In this document: piece by piece, positions 1-7,448 of the stretch
Layout of the letters: every line of letters begins with the position of its first letter
How positions within the stretch are numbered: position 1 is the first letter of the stretch
From: CAIJXO01 sp041308645
GTDB lineage: Bacteria > Patescibacteriota > Minisyncoccia > Phycocordibacterales > GWA1-40-21
Direction of reading: 5' to 3'
NCBI GenBank assembly: GCA_041308645.1
Contig: JBFZBC010000012.1
Span: 1 to 20,314, forward strand
DNA: 20,314 bases
The notes under the pieces: generated by a model
What the model saw: only the letters and a program-made list of their open reading frames with translations
What the model was told of the DNA's origin: nothing
Database searches by the model: none
Position numbers and translations under genes: made by a program

Positions 1-363
1 GGAGACTCTGGTCCATTCTTACAATATGCCTGTGTGCGAGCTAAATCAATTTTGGAAAAAGCCAAAAAGGAGGGAATAAAACCAAGTTTGGAAGTGAAAA
101 ATTTAGTTGCTCAAGATTTGGTAAAACTTTTGATTAGATTTCCTGAAGTAGTGGCCCGTGCAGGAAAGGAATACGCCCCACATTATTTAGCGACTTATTT
201 GATTGAGCTCGCTGGCGTTTTTAGTTCTTTCTATGCGCAAGAAACGGTTGTAGACAAGCTTGATGTAAATTCACCATATAAAATTGCTTTGACTAAAGCC
301 TTTGAGATTGTTATACAAAATGGTCTTAAACTTCTTGGTATAAAAACACCAGACAAAATGTAG
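1..363 (+). CDS. argS: Arginyl-tRNA synthetase, C-terminal part (5' end outside the window)
   Basis: Class I synthetase that charges tRNA-Arg in the cytoplasm. The reading frame is open from base 1, and about 120 residues are visible. They begin with the pattern SGPFLQYACVRAKSIL, which matches the conserved ArgRS segment (T/S)GPxLQYAxARxxSIL that leads into the helical DALR anticodon-binding domain. The remainder (PEVVARAG, APHYLATYLIELAG, FSSFY) fits that domain, and the end LGIKTPDKM is the usual ArgRS C-terminus. The GTG at 34 lies inside this motif and is not a start. The gene stops with TAG at 361-363, and a strong promoter for the next gene begins three bases later. Confidence 0.93.
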   Translation, partial: GDSGPFLQYACVRAKSILEKAKKEGIKPSLEVKNLVAQDLVKLLIRFPEVVARAGKEYAPHYLATYLIELAGVFSSFYAQETVVDKLDVNSPYKIALTKAFEIVIQNGLKLLGIKTPDKM

Positions 364-365
364 AT

Positions 366-394
366 TTGACTTTTGTGCTAGTTGATGCTATCAT
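366..394 (+). promoter_or_regulatory. Sigma-70-type promoter for the 112-aa gene
   Basis: TTGACT at 366-371, a 17-base spacer and TATCAT at 389-394, with a TG extension at 386-387 (TGCTATCAT). This is the closest match to a full consensus promoter in the window. Transcription would start near 401, giving a leader of about 60 bases. The leader contains a small hairpin (TTACTC 428-433 with GAGTAA 440-445) followed by a Shine-Dalgarno sequence. Confidence 0.7.
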
Positions 395-449
395 CTTAAG
401 AGAAGTGTAATTTTACATAATCATTAATTACTCTTATTAGAGTAAAAAA

Positions 450-456
450 GGGGAGG
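450..456 (+). promoter_or_regulatory. Strong Shine-Dalgarno site before the 112-aa gene
   Basis: GGGGAGG lies 6 bases before the ATG at 463. It is the clearest Shine-Dalgarno sequence in the window. Most other genes here have none, so this gene uses a different initiation mode from its neighbours. Confidence 0.75.
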
Positions 457-462
457 AAAACT

Positions 463-801
463 ATGTCTGGTAACGGAATTCGAGCAACACGAAGAGAGAA
501 AGTATTGAGTAAGCCTTTATTAGGTAGTCGAAGACCTTCTGGTTGGCTGGTCGGCTCTTGTAAGCGTTTGAAGAAGGCTGCTCATAGGATTGAGCGTCGC
601 TTTACTAATCAGCAATTGGTGAAGATTAATAGTGAAGTGAAGAGTGAAGATATTATTGTTGATGAGGCGATTCTAGAATTTTTATTTCTTGCTATCGCTA
701 TCGTCAATCACAATCCTTGTCCAGTTGTAGACCTAGCAAAAAAGTGTCGTTGTGTTCAGGTTACTGCTAAAGGTGATCTGATATTTCACAAGAAGTTATA
801 A
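463..801 (+). CDS. Hypothetical basic protein, 112 aa
   Basis: I do not recognise this family. The ATG start is fixed by the Shine-Dalgarno site at 450-456 and a near-consensus promoter. Residues 1-55 are strongly basic (clusters such as RATRREK, GSRRPSG, CKRLKKAAHRIERR), suggesting nucleic-acid or ribosome contact. Residues about 65-85 (EDIIVDEAILEFLFLAIAIV) are acidic then hydrophobic, and the C-terminal part contains three cysteines (C83, C91 and C93 approximately) and a Lys-rich end. No signal peptide is evident, and the hydrophobic stretch is marginal for a membrane segment. It is a separate transcription unit between argS and ileS, closed by the terminator at 1049-1083. A zinc-binding or RNA-binding role is only a guess from composition. 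Confidence 0.6.
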   Translation: MSGNGIRATRREKVLSKPLLGSRRPSGWLVGSCKRLKKAAHRIERRFTNQQLVKINSEVKSEDIIVDEAILEFLFLAIAIVNHNPCPVVDLAKKCRCVQVTAKGDLIFHKKL

Positions 802-1048
802 TAGGAGAACTTCGCGGTGTCAAAAAAAGGTTAGTAATCGTGGTTTCCGTCAAAGGGCAACAAAGAAAAGAAAAAATTCAATATAAGAAAGAAATTTTAT
901 CTGTCTTGTGATTGAACATCGGTGGATAGGTAAGAGGAGTGAGGAGGTGCTTACGCTTAGGCTTACTTAAGATGTTATTTTTCTTCAATGATATTTCCTT
1001 TGAAGAATAGGACCCTAAAGAAGAGTGGTGATGTAAAAGGATAATTTG
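802..1048 (+). other. Intergenic stretch without a confident gene; possible short ORF or RNA
   Basis: About 250 bases between the 112-aa gene and its terminator. It contains a GTG at 817 with an upstream GGAG (804-807) that opens only five codons in the plain frame. It also contains a run of seven A (822-828), purine-rich Shine-Dalgarno-like text (GAGGAGG near 941-947) and a perfect 8-bp hairpin (TTCTTCAA 981-988 with TTGAAGAA 1000-1007). The stretch is presumably transcribed from the 366-394 promoter to the terminator. I see no match to tmRNA, RNase P, SRP or 5S RNA. It could be a long 3' UTR, a small RNA or a decayed small gene. Confidence 0.4.
817..886 (+). other. Possible small basic protein reached through an A7 frameshift
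   Basis: GTG at 817 follows GGAG (804-807) by nine bases and reads V-S-K-K-G-stop. If the run of seven A at 822-828 is slipped (or is really six A), the frame continues as S-N-R-G-F-R-Q-R-A-T-K-K-R-K-N-S-I and stops with TAA at 884-886, giving a very basic peptide of about 22 residues. If the run were eight A, a different frame would stay open for about 31 residues but would end in TGA, a stop not used elsewhere in the window. I cannot tell slippage, sequencing error and coincidence apart. Confidence 0.2.
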
Positions 1049-1083
1049 GCCACCCGCGCAAATGCGCGCGGGTGGCTTTTTTT
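1049..1083 (+). terminator. Rho-independent terminator after the 112-aa gene unit
   Basis: A perfect 11-bp GC-rich stem (GCCACCCGCGC 1049-1059 with GCGCGGGTGGC 1066-1076), a six-base loop and seven T (1077-1083). It insulates ileS, whose promoter follows within 20 bases. Confidence 0.92.
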
Positions 1084-1096
1084 ATTGTCAAATTCC

Positions 1097-1105
1097 TGCT
1101 AGAAT
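1097..1105 (+). promoter_or_regulatory. Extended -10 element for ileS
   Basis: TGCTAGAAT (TG plus one base plus TAGAAT) lies directly after the terminator. No good -35 is seen at 17 bases. Transcription would start near 1112, leaving a leader of about 19 AT-rich bases with no Shine-Dalgarno before the ATG at 1131. Confidence 0.5.
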
Positions 1106-1130
1106 GAATTTCTAATAATATTTAAATAAT

Positions 1131-4100
1131 ATGAAGGAAAAAGATGATAAAAGTCTTAGGGCACAAAAAGAAGAAGAAATCCTAGATTTTTGGAAAACTA
1201 AGAATATTTTTAAAAAAAGTTTAGAAAAAAATTCATCAAAAAAAGAATATGTCTTTTATGATGGACCACCTTTTGCTACTGGCCTCCCTCACTATGGACA
1301 CTTATTGGCCGGAACAATCAAGGACTATATTGGACGTTATCAAACAATGCAGGGGAAATACGTGCCGAGGCGTTGGGGTTGGGATTGCCACGGTTTGCCA
1401 GTGGAAAATATTGTGGAGAAGGAGCTTGGTTTAAAAAGTAAAAAAGAGATTGAAGATTACGGTATTGAAAAGTTTAACCAAAAAGCTCGTACTAGCGTTT
1501 TAACTTATGTGGATGACTGGAAAAAGATTGTGCCAAGGATGGGTCGGTTTGTAGATATGGAAAATGACTATCGGACGATGGACCCTTCTTTTACTGAGAG
1601 CGTATGGTGGATTTTTAGTAAGTTGAATAAAAAAGGTTTGGTTTATGAGGGTTTTAAGTCAATGCATCTTTGTCCTCGCTGTGAAACTACACTTTCTAAC
1701 TTTGAAGTGAATCAAGGTTATAAAGATATTACGGATATTTCTGTGACGGTAAAATTTGCAGTTCTTGGAGAGGCGAATACTTATTTTTTAGTTTGGACTA
1801 CAACACCTTGGACATTGCCTGGTAATGTCGCTTTAGCTGTTGGTATAGACATTGACTATATCAAAATAAAAGTGATGGCTAATGGTGAAAATTATATTTT
1901 AGCCAAATCAAGATTAGGAATAATTAAAGATGATTATGCAGTCGTTGAGGAGTTTAAAGGGGAGAAAATAATTAGTAAGTCTTATAAGCCGGTTTTTGAT
2001 TATTATAATAATAAGGAAACAGCAAATATTGAGAATGGTTTTAAAGTTTACGGCGCCTCTTTTGTGACTACTGAGGAAGGTACGGGTATAGTGCATATCG
2101 CTCCAGCTTTTGGGGAGGATGATATGATTTTAGGTAAGGAAAAAAATCTACCGTTTATCCAACACGTAGGAACCAACGGCAAATTTAAATCTGAAGTTAG
2201 GGATTTTGTAGATATTGATGTTAAGCCAAAAGAAGATCATCAAGCAACCGATATTTTAATTATTAAATATTTAGCTGGTAAGGGTACTCTTTTTGCTAAA
2301 GAAAAAATTATTCATTCATACCCACACTGTTATCGTTGTGATACACCACTTTTAAATTACGCCTCCTCTTCATGGTTTGTAGAAGTAACTAAATTTCGTG
2401 ATGATTTAGTTAAAGCCAATAAAGATATAAATTGGGTCCCAGCTGATATTAAGGAAGGGCGGTTCGGTAAGTGGCTAGAAGGAGCTAGAGATTGGGCAAT
2501 TTCTCGTTCTAGATACTGGGGAGCACCTTTACCAGTCTGGCGTTGTGATAAATGTGGTGAGAAAGAATTCATTGGTTCAGTCGAGGATATTAAAAAAAGA
2601 TCAGGCAATAAAAATAATTTTTTTGTTATTCGTCATGGTGAGGCGGATAATAATATTTTAGGAATTATTAGTTCTGATCCAAAGAGGCCACATTGTTTGA
2701 CTGAAAAAGGTAGGATTCAGGCTAAAGAAACGGCTGAAAAATTGAAGTCTAAAAAAATTGATTTAATCTATGTTTCGCCTTTTGTGCGAACCCAAGAGAC
2801 CGCTAAAATTGTTGCTGAAATTTTAGGTTTAAAACCAAATCAAGTAATAACTGAAGATCGTTTGCATGAAATTTATACTGGTCAGCTTGATGGTGTTTCA
2901 GAAATAGAATATCAAAGATATTTTAGTAATAATTTAGAAAAATTTACAAAGAATTTTCCCGGTGGAGAAAATTATACACAAGTGAAGAATCGAATGATGA
3001 ATTTTCTTTATGATGTAAACACTAAACAAATCGGTAAAAATATTTTAATTATTGGTCATCGAACACCTATTCGTTTGATGTTGGCAGGAATTATGGGTAT
3101 GAATTCGGCCCAATATGTGGAGTTTAGTGAGACTCCTCAGAGCGTTATTAAGAATTCTGAAGTAAAAGAGCTTCCTTTTGCCCCTATTCCTCATAACCAT
3201 AATTATGAACTTGATTTACATCGTCCATATATTGATGAAGTTTATTTTGATTGTCCGGTTTGTAAGAAGGTGGGAGTAGTGAACGGTAAAATGAAAAGAA
3301 TTCCAGAAGTTTTTGATTGCTGGTTTGAATCTGGCTCAATGCCTTTTTCCCAAGCTCATTATCCTTTTGAAAATTTGGATAAATTTAATCCTAAGTCTGG
3401 TTTATTTAAAAAAAAGATTGGCTTCCCAGCAGAATTTATTGGTGAAGGTCTTGATCAGACGCGAGGTTGGTTTTATTCTATGCTTGTTTTATCCGTGGCT
3501 TTATTTAATAAATCTTCATATAAAAATGTAATTGTAAACGGAATTGTTTTGGCTTCTGACGGCCAAAAGATGGCTAAGCGTTTAAAAAATTATCCGGATC
3601 CAATGATTGTGGTGGATAAATATGGAGCTGATGCCCTACGTTATTATTTATTATCTTCTCCAGTGGTCAAAGCAGAAGATTTATGTTTTTCTGAAGCTGG
3701 TGTTGATGAAATAATGAAGAAGGTGTTGATGCGTTTGGACAATGTATATTCCTTCTATGAAATGTACAGTAAAGATATTTCTGTCCCTGTTAAGAATTTC
3801 ATCCCTACCTCAGAAAATGTTTTAGACCAGTGGATTTTGACTTTACTTAATAAACTTATTTTTGATATAACGAAAGCTTCTGATAAGTATGAATTAGATA
3901 GGGCCGTAAGACCAATTAACGATTTTGTAGATGATCTCTCTACTTGGTATTTGAGGCGTTCCAGAGATCGTTTTAAATCAAATAACCAAAAAGATAGGCT
4001 CTGGGCTATTGAGACCACTAGATATGTGTTGGAAGAGTTAGCTAAGGTGATCTCTCCCGCCATGCCTTTTTATGCCGATGAACTTTATCAGAAAGTGAAA

Positions 4101-4664
4101 TCTTTTGCTGGTTTGGAAAGTGTTCATCTTGCTTCTTGGCCAGAGATAAATAAATTATCAAAATCAGATGAGAAAAAACTAATAGATATGGAAGAGACTA
4201 GGAGGATTGTATCTTTAGGTTTAGAAGCTCGGTCAAAAGCAAACCTAAAAGTCCGCCAACCACTAGCAAAATTAAAAATTAAAAATTTAAAAATAGAAAA
4301 TGAAGATAGAATAAAGTATCTTGATCTTATTAAAGATGAGGTAAATGTTAAAGAAGTGGTCTGTGAAGAATCAATCGTCGAACTAGTGGAGTTAGATGTA
4401 AACATTACCGCAGAATTAAAGGAAGAGGGGTTAGTCCGAGAGTTGACTAGAAGTATCCAAGAATTTAGAAAACAAGAAAAATTAAGCCCAACAGATTTAA
4501 TTGATTTAAGCATTAGGACTAGTGATAGGGGGCAGAATATAATTAAAAAATTTGAAGCAGAAATAAAAAAAGCCACATTATTAAAAAATATTTATCTTGG
4601 GGAGTTTATAGATGGTGCAAGTGTTAAGATTGACGATATAGATTTTATATTAAAGGTAAATTAA
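1131..4664 (+). CDS. ileS: Isoleucyl-tRNA synthetase, type 2, with inserted histidine-phosphatase domain (1177 aa)
   Basis: Class I synthetase that charges tRNA-Ile. Visible landmarks are HYGH (54-57, the HIGH motif), the CPRC zinc pair near 182, the editing domain with TTTPWTLPGN and GTGIVHIAPAFGEDD, the second CxxC pairs (CYRC, CDKC, CPVC), WFESGSMPFSQ, and KMAKR (813-817, the KMSKS loop with Ala for the first Ser). The C-terminal anticodon-binding domain is complete. DGQKMAKRLKNYPDP and LHRPYIDEV mark the eukaryote-like type 2 form, known for mupirocin insensitivity. The oddity is residues about 495-690, between the CDKC zinc pair and LHRPYID: a whole histidine-phosphatase (phosphoglycerate-mutase-like) domain with RHGE 501-504, SPFVRTQETA (R553), E580 in RLHEIYTG and GHR (H643). 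It runs in one uninterrupted frame, so it is a fusion and not two genes. The protein is longer than the roughly 1040 residues usual for type 2. Confidence 0.97.
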   Translation: MKEKDDKSLRAQKEEEILDFWKTKNIFKKSLEKNSSKKEYVFYDGPPFATGLPHYGHLLAGTIKDYIGRYQTMQGKYVPRRWGWDCHGLPVENIVEKELGLKSKKEIEDYGIEKFNQKARTSVLTYVDDWKKIVPRMGRFVDMENDYRTMDPSFTESVWWIFSKLNKKGLVYEGFKSMHLCPRCETTLSNFEVNQGYKDITDISVTVKFAVLGEANTYFLVWTTTPWTLPGNVALAVGIDIDYIKIKVMANGENYILAKSRLGIIKDDYAVVEEFKGEKIISKSYKPVFDYYNNKETANIENGFKVYGASFVTTEEGTGIVHIAPAFGEDDMILGKEKNLPFIQHVGTNGKFKSEVRDFVDIDVKPKEDHQATDILIIKYLAGKGTLFAKEKIIHSYPHCYRCDTPLLNYASSSWFVEVTKFRDDLVKANKDINWVPADIKEGRFGKWLEGARDWAISRSRYWGAPLPVWRCDKCGEKEFIGSVEDIKKRSGNKNNFFVIRHGEADNNILGIISSDPKRPHCLTEKGRIQAKETAEKLKSKKIDLIYVSPFVRTQETAKIVAEILGLKPNQVITEDRLHEIYTGQLDGVSEIEYQRYFSNNLEKFTKNFPGGENYTQVKNRMMNFLYDVNTKQIGKNILIIGHRTPIRLMLAGIMGMNSAQYVEFSETPQSVIKNSEVKELPFAPIPHNHNYELDLHRPYIDEVYFDCPVCKKVGVVNGKMKRIPEVFDCWFESGSMPFSQAHYPFENLDKFNPKSGLFKKKIGFPAEFIGEGLDQTRGWFYSMLVLSVALFNKSSYKNVIVNGIVLASDGQKMAKRLKNYPDPMIVVDKYGADALRYYLLSSPVVKAEDLCFSEAGVDEIMKKVLMRLDNVYSFYEMYSKDISVPVKNFIPTSENVLDQWILTLLNKLIFDITKASDKYELDRAVRPINDFVDDLSTWYLRRSRDRFKSNNQKDRLWAIETTRYVLEELAKVISPAMPFYADELYQKVKSFAGLESVHLASWPEINKLSKSDEKKLIDMEETRRIVSLGLEARSKANLKVRQPLAKLKIKNLKIENEDRIKYLDLIKDEVNVKEVVCEESIVELVELDVNITAELKEEGLVRELTRSIQEFRKQEKLSPTDLIDLSIRTSDRGQNIIKKFEAEIKKATLLKNIYLGEFIDGASVKIDDIDFILKVN

Positions 4665-4718
4665 TGAATAATATAAATATTAAAAAAAATATCTGGAGTT
4701 TTTTTGGTTTGTAAATCT

Positions 4719-5294
4719 ATGCACACAATCCATACAACTGAAGGTTTTATATTAAAAAGTGTAGACTTTGGTGAGGCTAGTAAATATTTTTTTATTTTCT
4801 CTAAAGATTTTGGTCTAATCAAAGTAGCCGCTCAAGGGGTGAGAGATATAAAATCAAAACTGAGATTTAATTTGGAAGATTATTCCCTCGGTCTATTTTC
4901 GGTTGTTCGAGGTCGAGAAGTCTGGCGTCTAACTAGTGTAGAGAAAAGGCAGAGTATAAAAGATAATGAGAAACTAAAATTAATTTCTAGGATTTTTTCT
5001 CTATTACTACGTTTACTACATGGTGAGGAGAAGAATGATCTATTATTTGATAGTTTAAAAGATGGGATTAATTTTTTAGTTGACAATACTTTAAATGATA
5101 AAGAGTCGGAAAGCTTTGAATGTATTATCGCCCTGAGAATACTTTCCGCCTTGGGCTATATCGGCAAGTTGGGGAATTTTGATCAGTTTACTATTTCACC
5201 ATATTTTACTTCAGAATTAATTTTAGCTATGTCCACCCTAAAAAATCAGGCTATTATAGAGATAAACAAGTCACTCAAAGAAACCCATCTATAA
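4719..5294 (+). CDS. recO: DNA repair protein RecO, short form (191 aa)
   Basis: RecO loads RecA onto SSB-coated DNA in the RecFOR pathway. The N-terminal OB-fold is recognisable: TTEGFILKSVDFGEASKYFFIFSKDFGLIKVAAQGVR corresponds to the conserved T-x-G-(I/V)-L-(K/R)-x(3)-Y-x-E-x-(D/S) opening and the later KGxR-type turn. A helical domain follows (LLRLLHGEEKNDLLFDSL, IIALRILSALGYIGKLGNF). At 191 residues it is well below the usual 230-250, and no Cys4 zinc finger is visible. I place the start at ATG 4719, because the upstream TTG at 4704 would add only five unconserved residues. It begins 54 bases after ileS and may be cotranscribed with it. RecA and SSB, its partners, are also in this window. 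Confidence 0.8.
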   Translation: MHTIHTTEGFILKSVDFGEASKYFFIFSKDFGLIKVAAQGVRDIKSKLRFNLEDYSLGLFSVVRGREVWRLTSVEKRQSIKDNEKLKLISRIFSLLLRLLHGEEKNDLLFDSLKDGINFLVDNTLNDKESESFECIIALRILSALGYIGKLGNFDQFTISPYFTSELILAMSTLKNQAIIEINKSLKETHL

Positions 5295-5303
5295 TTTTTA
5301 TAG

Positions 5304-5332
5304 TTAACGTTTAGATTTTTAAATGTTATAAT
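5304..5332 (+). promoter_or_regulatory. Leaderless-type promoter for the 44-aa gene
   Basis: TTAACG at 5304-5309 (four of six -35 bases), a 17-base spacer, TG at 5324-5325 and a perfect TATAAT at 5327-5332. Only six bases (5333-5338) separate it from the ATG at 5339, so the transcript should begin at or next to the start codon. Confidence 0.75.
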
Positions 5333-5338
5333 TGTTTT

Positions 5339-5473
5339 ATGGATTTTAAGACCATGCCAATACAGAAAATATTGTTAATATTATTTGTCCTTGTTATCTC
5401 AATGGGAATTGGTTGGTATTCAGAAAAAGCCGTAGAGAAATTTATAGCTATTAATAAGATCGAGACTTTGTAA
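5339..5473 (+). CDS. Small single-pass membrane protein (44 aa)
   Basis: A 44-codon reading frame (ATG 5339, TAA 5471-5473) preceded by a perfect extended -10 six bases upstream. It starts MDFKTMPIQK, then has a hydrophobic segment at residues 11-25 (ILLILFVLVISMGIG), then a short charged tail (SEKAVEKFIAINKIETL). It is predicted to sit in the membrane with a short tail; the sequence alone does not fix the topology. It ends four bases before the next gene, a large surface protein, so the two are almost certainly one transcript and may act together. I know no family for it. Confidence 0.65.
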   Translation: MDFKTMPIQKILLILFVLVISMGIGWYSEKAVEKFIAINKIETL

Positions 5474-5477
5474 TTTT

Positions 5478-7412
5478 ATGTATGAAGACCCAAAAAGTAA
5501 AATAAGCCAATTGCAAAAAGTCCTTGATGCTAGGGAGGATTTCGTTTCAAGGAATGTAAAAAGACATGAACTTCATGATAAAAAAAGCACAATCTCTGAA
5601 GACTGGGATGAGAGTGAATTTAAAGTTGGTGATGAAGTATTTGTCCCAGTGATTAAACCCAAAAGGACATCTTTTTCTACAAAAATTTTAATTGCCTCAA
5701 TTATTTTTTTTGTTATTGCTCTTGGGGTAGTTTTTTATGAATTTTTAGGTGGTAATAATATTGTTTCTGGTAATAATATTGAGATAACAGTCAAAGCCCC
5801 TATTTCTGTTTCATCTGGAGAAAATGTTCCAATTGAGATTGAAATAAAAAATAATAACAATGTCACTTTATTGGCTTCAGATTTGGGGATAGTTTTCCCT
5901 GTGGGCGCCAAGGAAGTTTCTGACATTTCTCTTCCTGCTAAGAGGATTCAATCATTTTTAGGAGACATTTTACCTAAGCAAAGTATAAAGAAGAATGTAT
6001 CAGCAGTTTTTTTTGGATCTGAAAATGAAAATAAAGATATAAGTATTACTTTAGAATATAAAATTACTGGTTCAAATTCTTTGTTTAATAAAACTAAAAC
6101 AGTATCTATTCTTATTACTTCTGCCCCTGTTAGTATTGTGGTCAATAGTCCAAAAGAGGTTAATACAAACCAGAGTGTAGATTTCACAATTGATGTTACT
6201 TCAAATTCTTCTTCAGTTATAAAAAATCTTTTACTCGCTATTGATTATCCTTTTGGTTTTTCATTTAATAATTCAAATCCAAAAACTTTTTCAAAAAATA
6301 ATCTATGGTTGATTGGTGACTTATCACCAGGTGCCAAACAAACAATAAAAATCTCAGGTGTCTTAAGTGGGCAAGAAGGAGAGGAAAGGGGCTTCAGATT
6401 TAATATTGGTTTACAGTCCAAATCTGATAGCTTGATTATTGAGACCCCTCTTACTTCATCTTTTTCATCAATCACCATCAGACGACCTTTTGTTAGTGCT
6501 GATATATTTTTTAATGATGTTGATACCTCAGAGTATATATCATCAGCTGGGTCAAGCATTAATACTCTTATAAAATGGCAAAATAATCTACCATATGAAG
6601 TGTCTGACGTTTCAATCGTTGTAAGATTAAGTGGTAATGTTGTGGACAAGTCTTCTATTCGGGTTGATAACGGTTTCTATCAATCAATTGATAACTCTAT
6701 TATCTTTAATAAGACAACCGATAAAACACTTGCTAGTTTAAGTCCGGGGGAAAGTGGCAACAGTCAATTTATTTTTAGTAGTTTTGGAGCAGGAAGTGTT
6801 ACTGGCTCTGGTTTGAGTAATCCAACTATTGTTTTTAATATTTCAGTAACTGGTCGTCGTGTTGATTATGTTGGTGGTTCAGCAGATGTATTATTTTCTG
6901 ATTCTCGGTCAATTAAAATAACGGCTAATCCTCAAATATTCGCAAAGGCTCTATATCATGTTGGACCTTTCCAAAATAGTGGCTCACTTCCCCCAAAATC
7001 AGAACAAGAGACAACTTATACCATTACCTGGACAGTCACTAATCCTCTAAATAATTTATCAAATACTCAGGTTTCAGCTGTTTTACCGCTTTATACAAAA
7101 TGGCTTGGAGTAGTAAGCCCAAGTCAAGAGAAAGTAAATTATGATGAAACAACCAGGAGGGTGACTTGGAATGTAGGCAATATTTTAGCTGGTGCGGGCG
7201 CTATCTCTTCAGCTCGGGAAACATCATTTCAAATTTCATTTTTACCTAGTGTTAGTCAGATTGGCACCTCACCAAGTTTAGTTGGGGAAGTAGCTTTTAC
7301 GGCCAAAGATAATTTTACTCTAACAAACGTTTCGTCTGTATTTCCAGCGATAAACACTAGGTTAGGTAACGATCCATATTTCCAAGTGGACGAGGAGACA
7401 GTAATCCAATAG
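5478..7412 (+). CDS. Membrane-anchored surface protein with Ig-like repeats (644 aa)
   Basis: Residues 1-68 are charged and probably cytoplasmic (MYEDPKSKISQLQKVLDARE, then acidic). A single TM segment follows at about 69-90 (TKILIASIIFFVIALGVVFY), and the remaining 550 residues are Ser/Thr/Asn-rich beta-sandwich material outside the cell. At least four Ig-like or DUF11-type modules can be seen from repeated phrases: GENVPIEIEIKNNNN, NQSVDFTIDVTSNSSS, GSSINTLIKWQNNLPYEVSDV and TYTITWTVTNPLNNLSNTQV. Each is followed by a phrase like GDLSPGAKQTI, LASLSPGESG or GNILAGAGA. No LPXTG or other C-terminal anchor is present, and the N-terminal TM serves as anchor. There is no Shine-Dalgarno; translation probably follows from the 44-aa gene four bases upstream. 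A role in the cell envelope or in host contact is an inference. An 18-base tandem duplication (5751-5786) lies just after the TM. Confidence 0.8.
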   Translation: MYEDPKSKISQLQKVLDAREDFVSRNVKRHELHDKKSTISEDWDESEFKVGDEVFVPVIKPKRTSFSTKILIASIIFFVIALGVVFYEFLGGNNIVSGNNIEITVKAPISVSSGENVPIEIEIKNNNNVTLLASDLGIVFPVGAKEVSDISLPAKRIQSFLGDILPKQSIKKNVSAVFFGSENENKDISITLEYKITGSNSLFNKTKTVSILITSAPVSIVVNSPKEVNTNQSVDFTIDVTSNSSSVIKNLLLAIDYPFGFSFNNSNPKTFSKNNLWLIGDLSPGAKQTIKISGVLSGQEGEERGFRFNIGLQSKSDSLIIETPLTSSFSSITIRRPFVSADIFFNDVDTSEYISSAGSSINTLIKWQNNLPYEVSDVSIVVRLSGNVVDKSSIRVDNGFYQSIDNSIIFNKTTDKTLASLSPGESGNSQFIFSSFGAGSVTGSGLSNPTIVFNISVTGRRVDYVGGSADVLFSDSRSIKITANPQIFAKALYHVGPFQNSGSLPPKSEQETTYTITWTVTNPLNNLSNTQVSAVLPLYTKWLGVVSPSQEKVNYDETTRRVTWNVGNILAGAGAISSARETSFQISFLPSVSQIGTSPSLVGEVAFTAKDNFTLTNVSSVFPAINTRLGNDPYFQVDEETVIQ

Positions 7413-7434
7413 TTGAGAAAAGATTTTAATTATA

Positions 7435-7440
7435 TATACT
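7435..7440 (+). promoter_or_regulatory. Possible -10 element for glyS
   Basis: TATACT lies eight bases before the ATG at 7449, close to but not at the six-base spacing seen for other genes. There is no TG extension. It supports 7449 as the glyS start and argues against the TTG at 7413. Confidence 0.4.
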
Positions 7441-7448
7441 GTAACTAT

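Noticed and set aside
4265..4305. AT-rich repeated AAATTAAAAATT text in ileS as an inserted repeat
   Set aside because: It encodes a plausible Lys/Ile-rich linker (KLKIKNLKIEN) at the C-terminal domain and shows no palindrome or second copy in the window.
4124..4576. Minus-strand frame of 150 codons inside ileS
   Set aside because: It lies entirely opposite well-conserved ileS sequence, has Ser/Phe-rich shadow composition and no family resemblance.
4664..4713. Sixteen-codon frame overlapping the ileS stop
   Set aside because: It is very short, low-complexity (Asn/Ile/Lys) and lacks any start signal; it probably reflects AT-rich spacer DNA.
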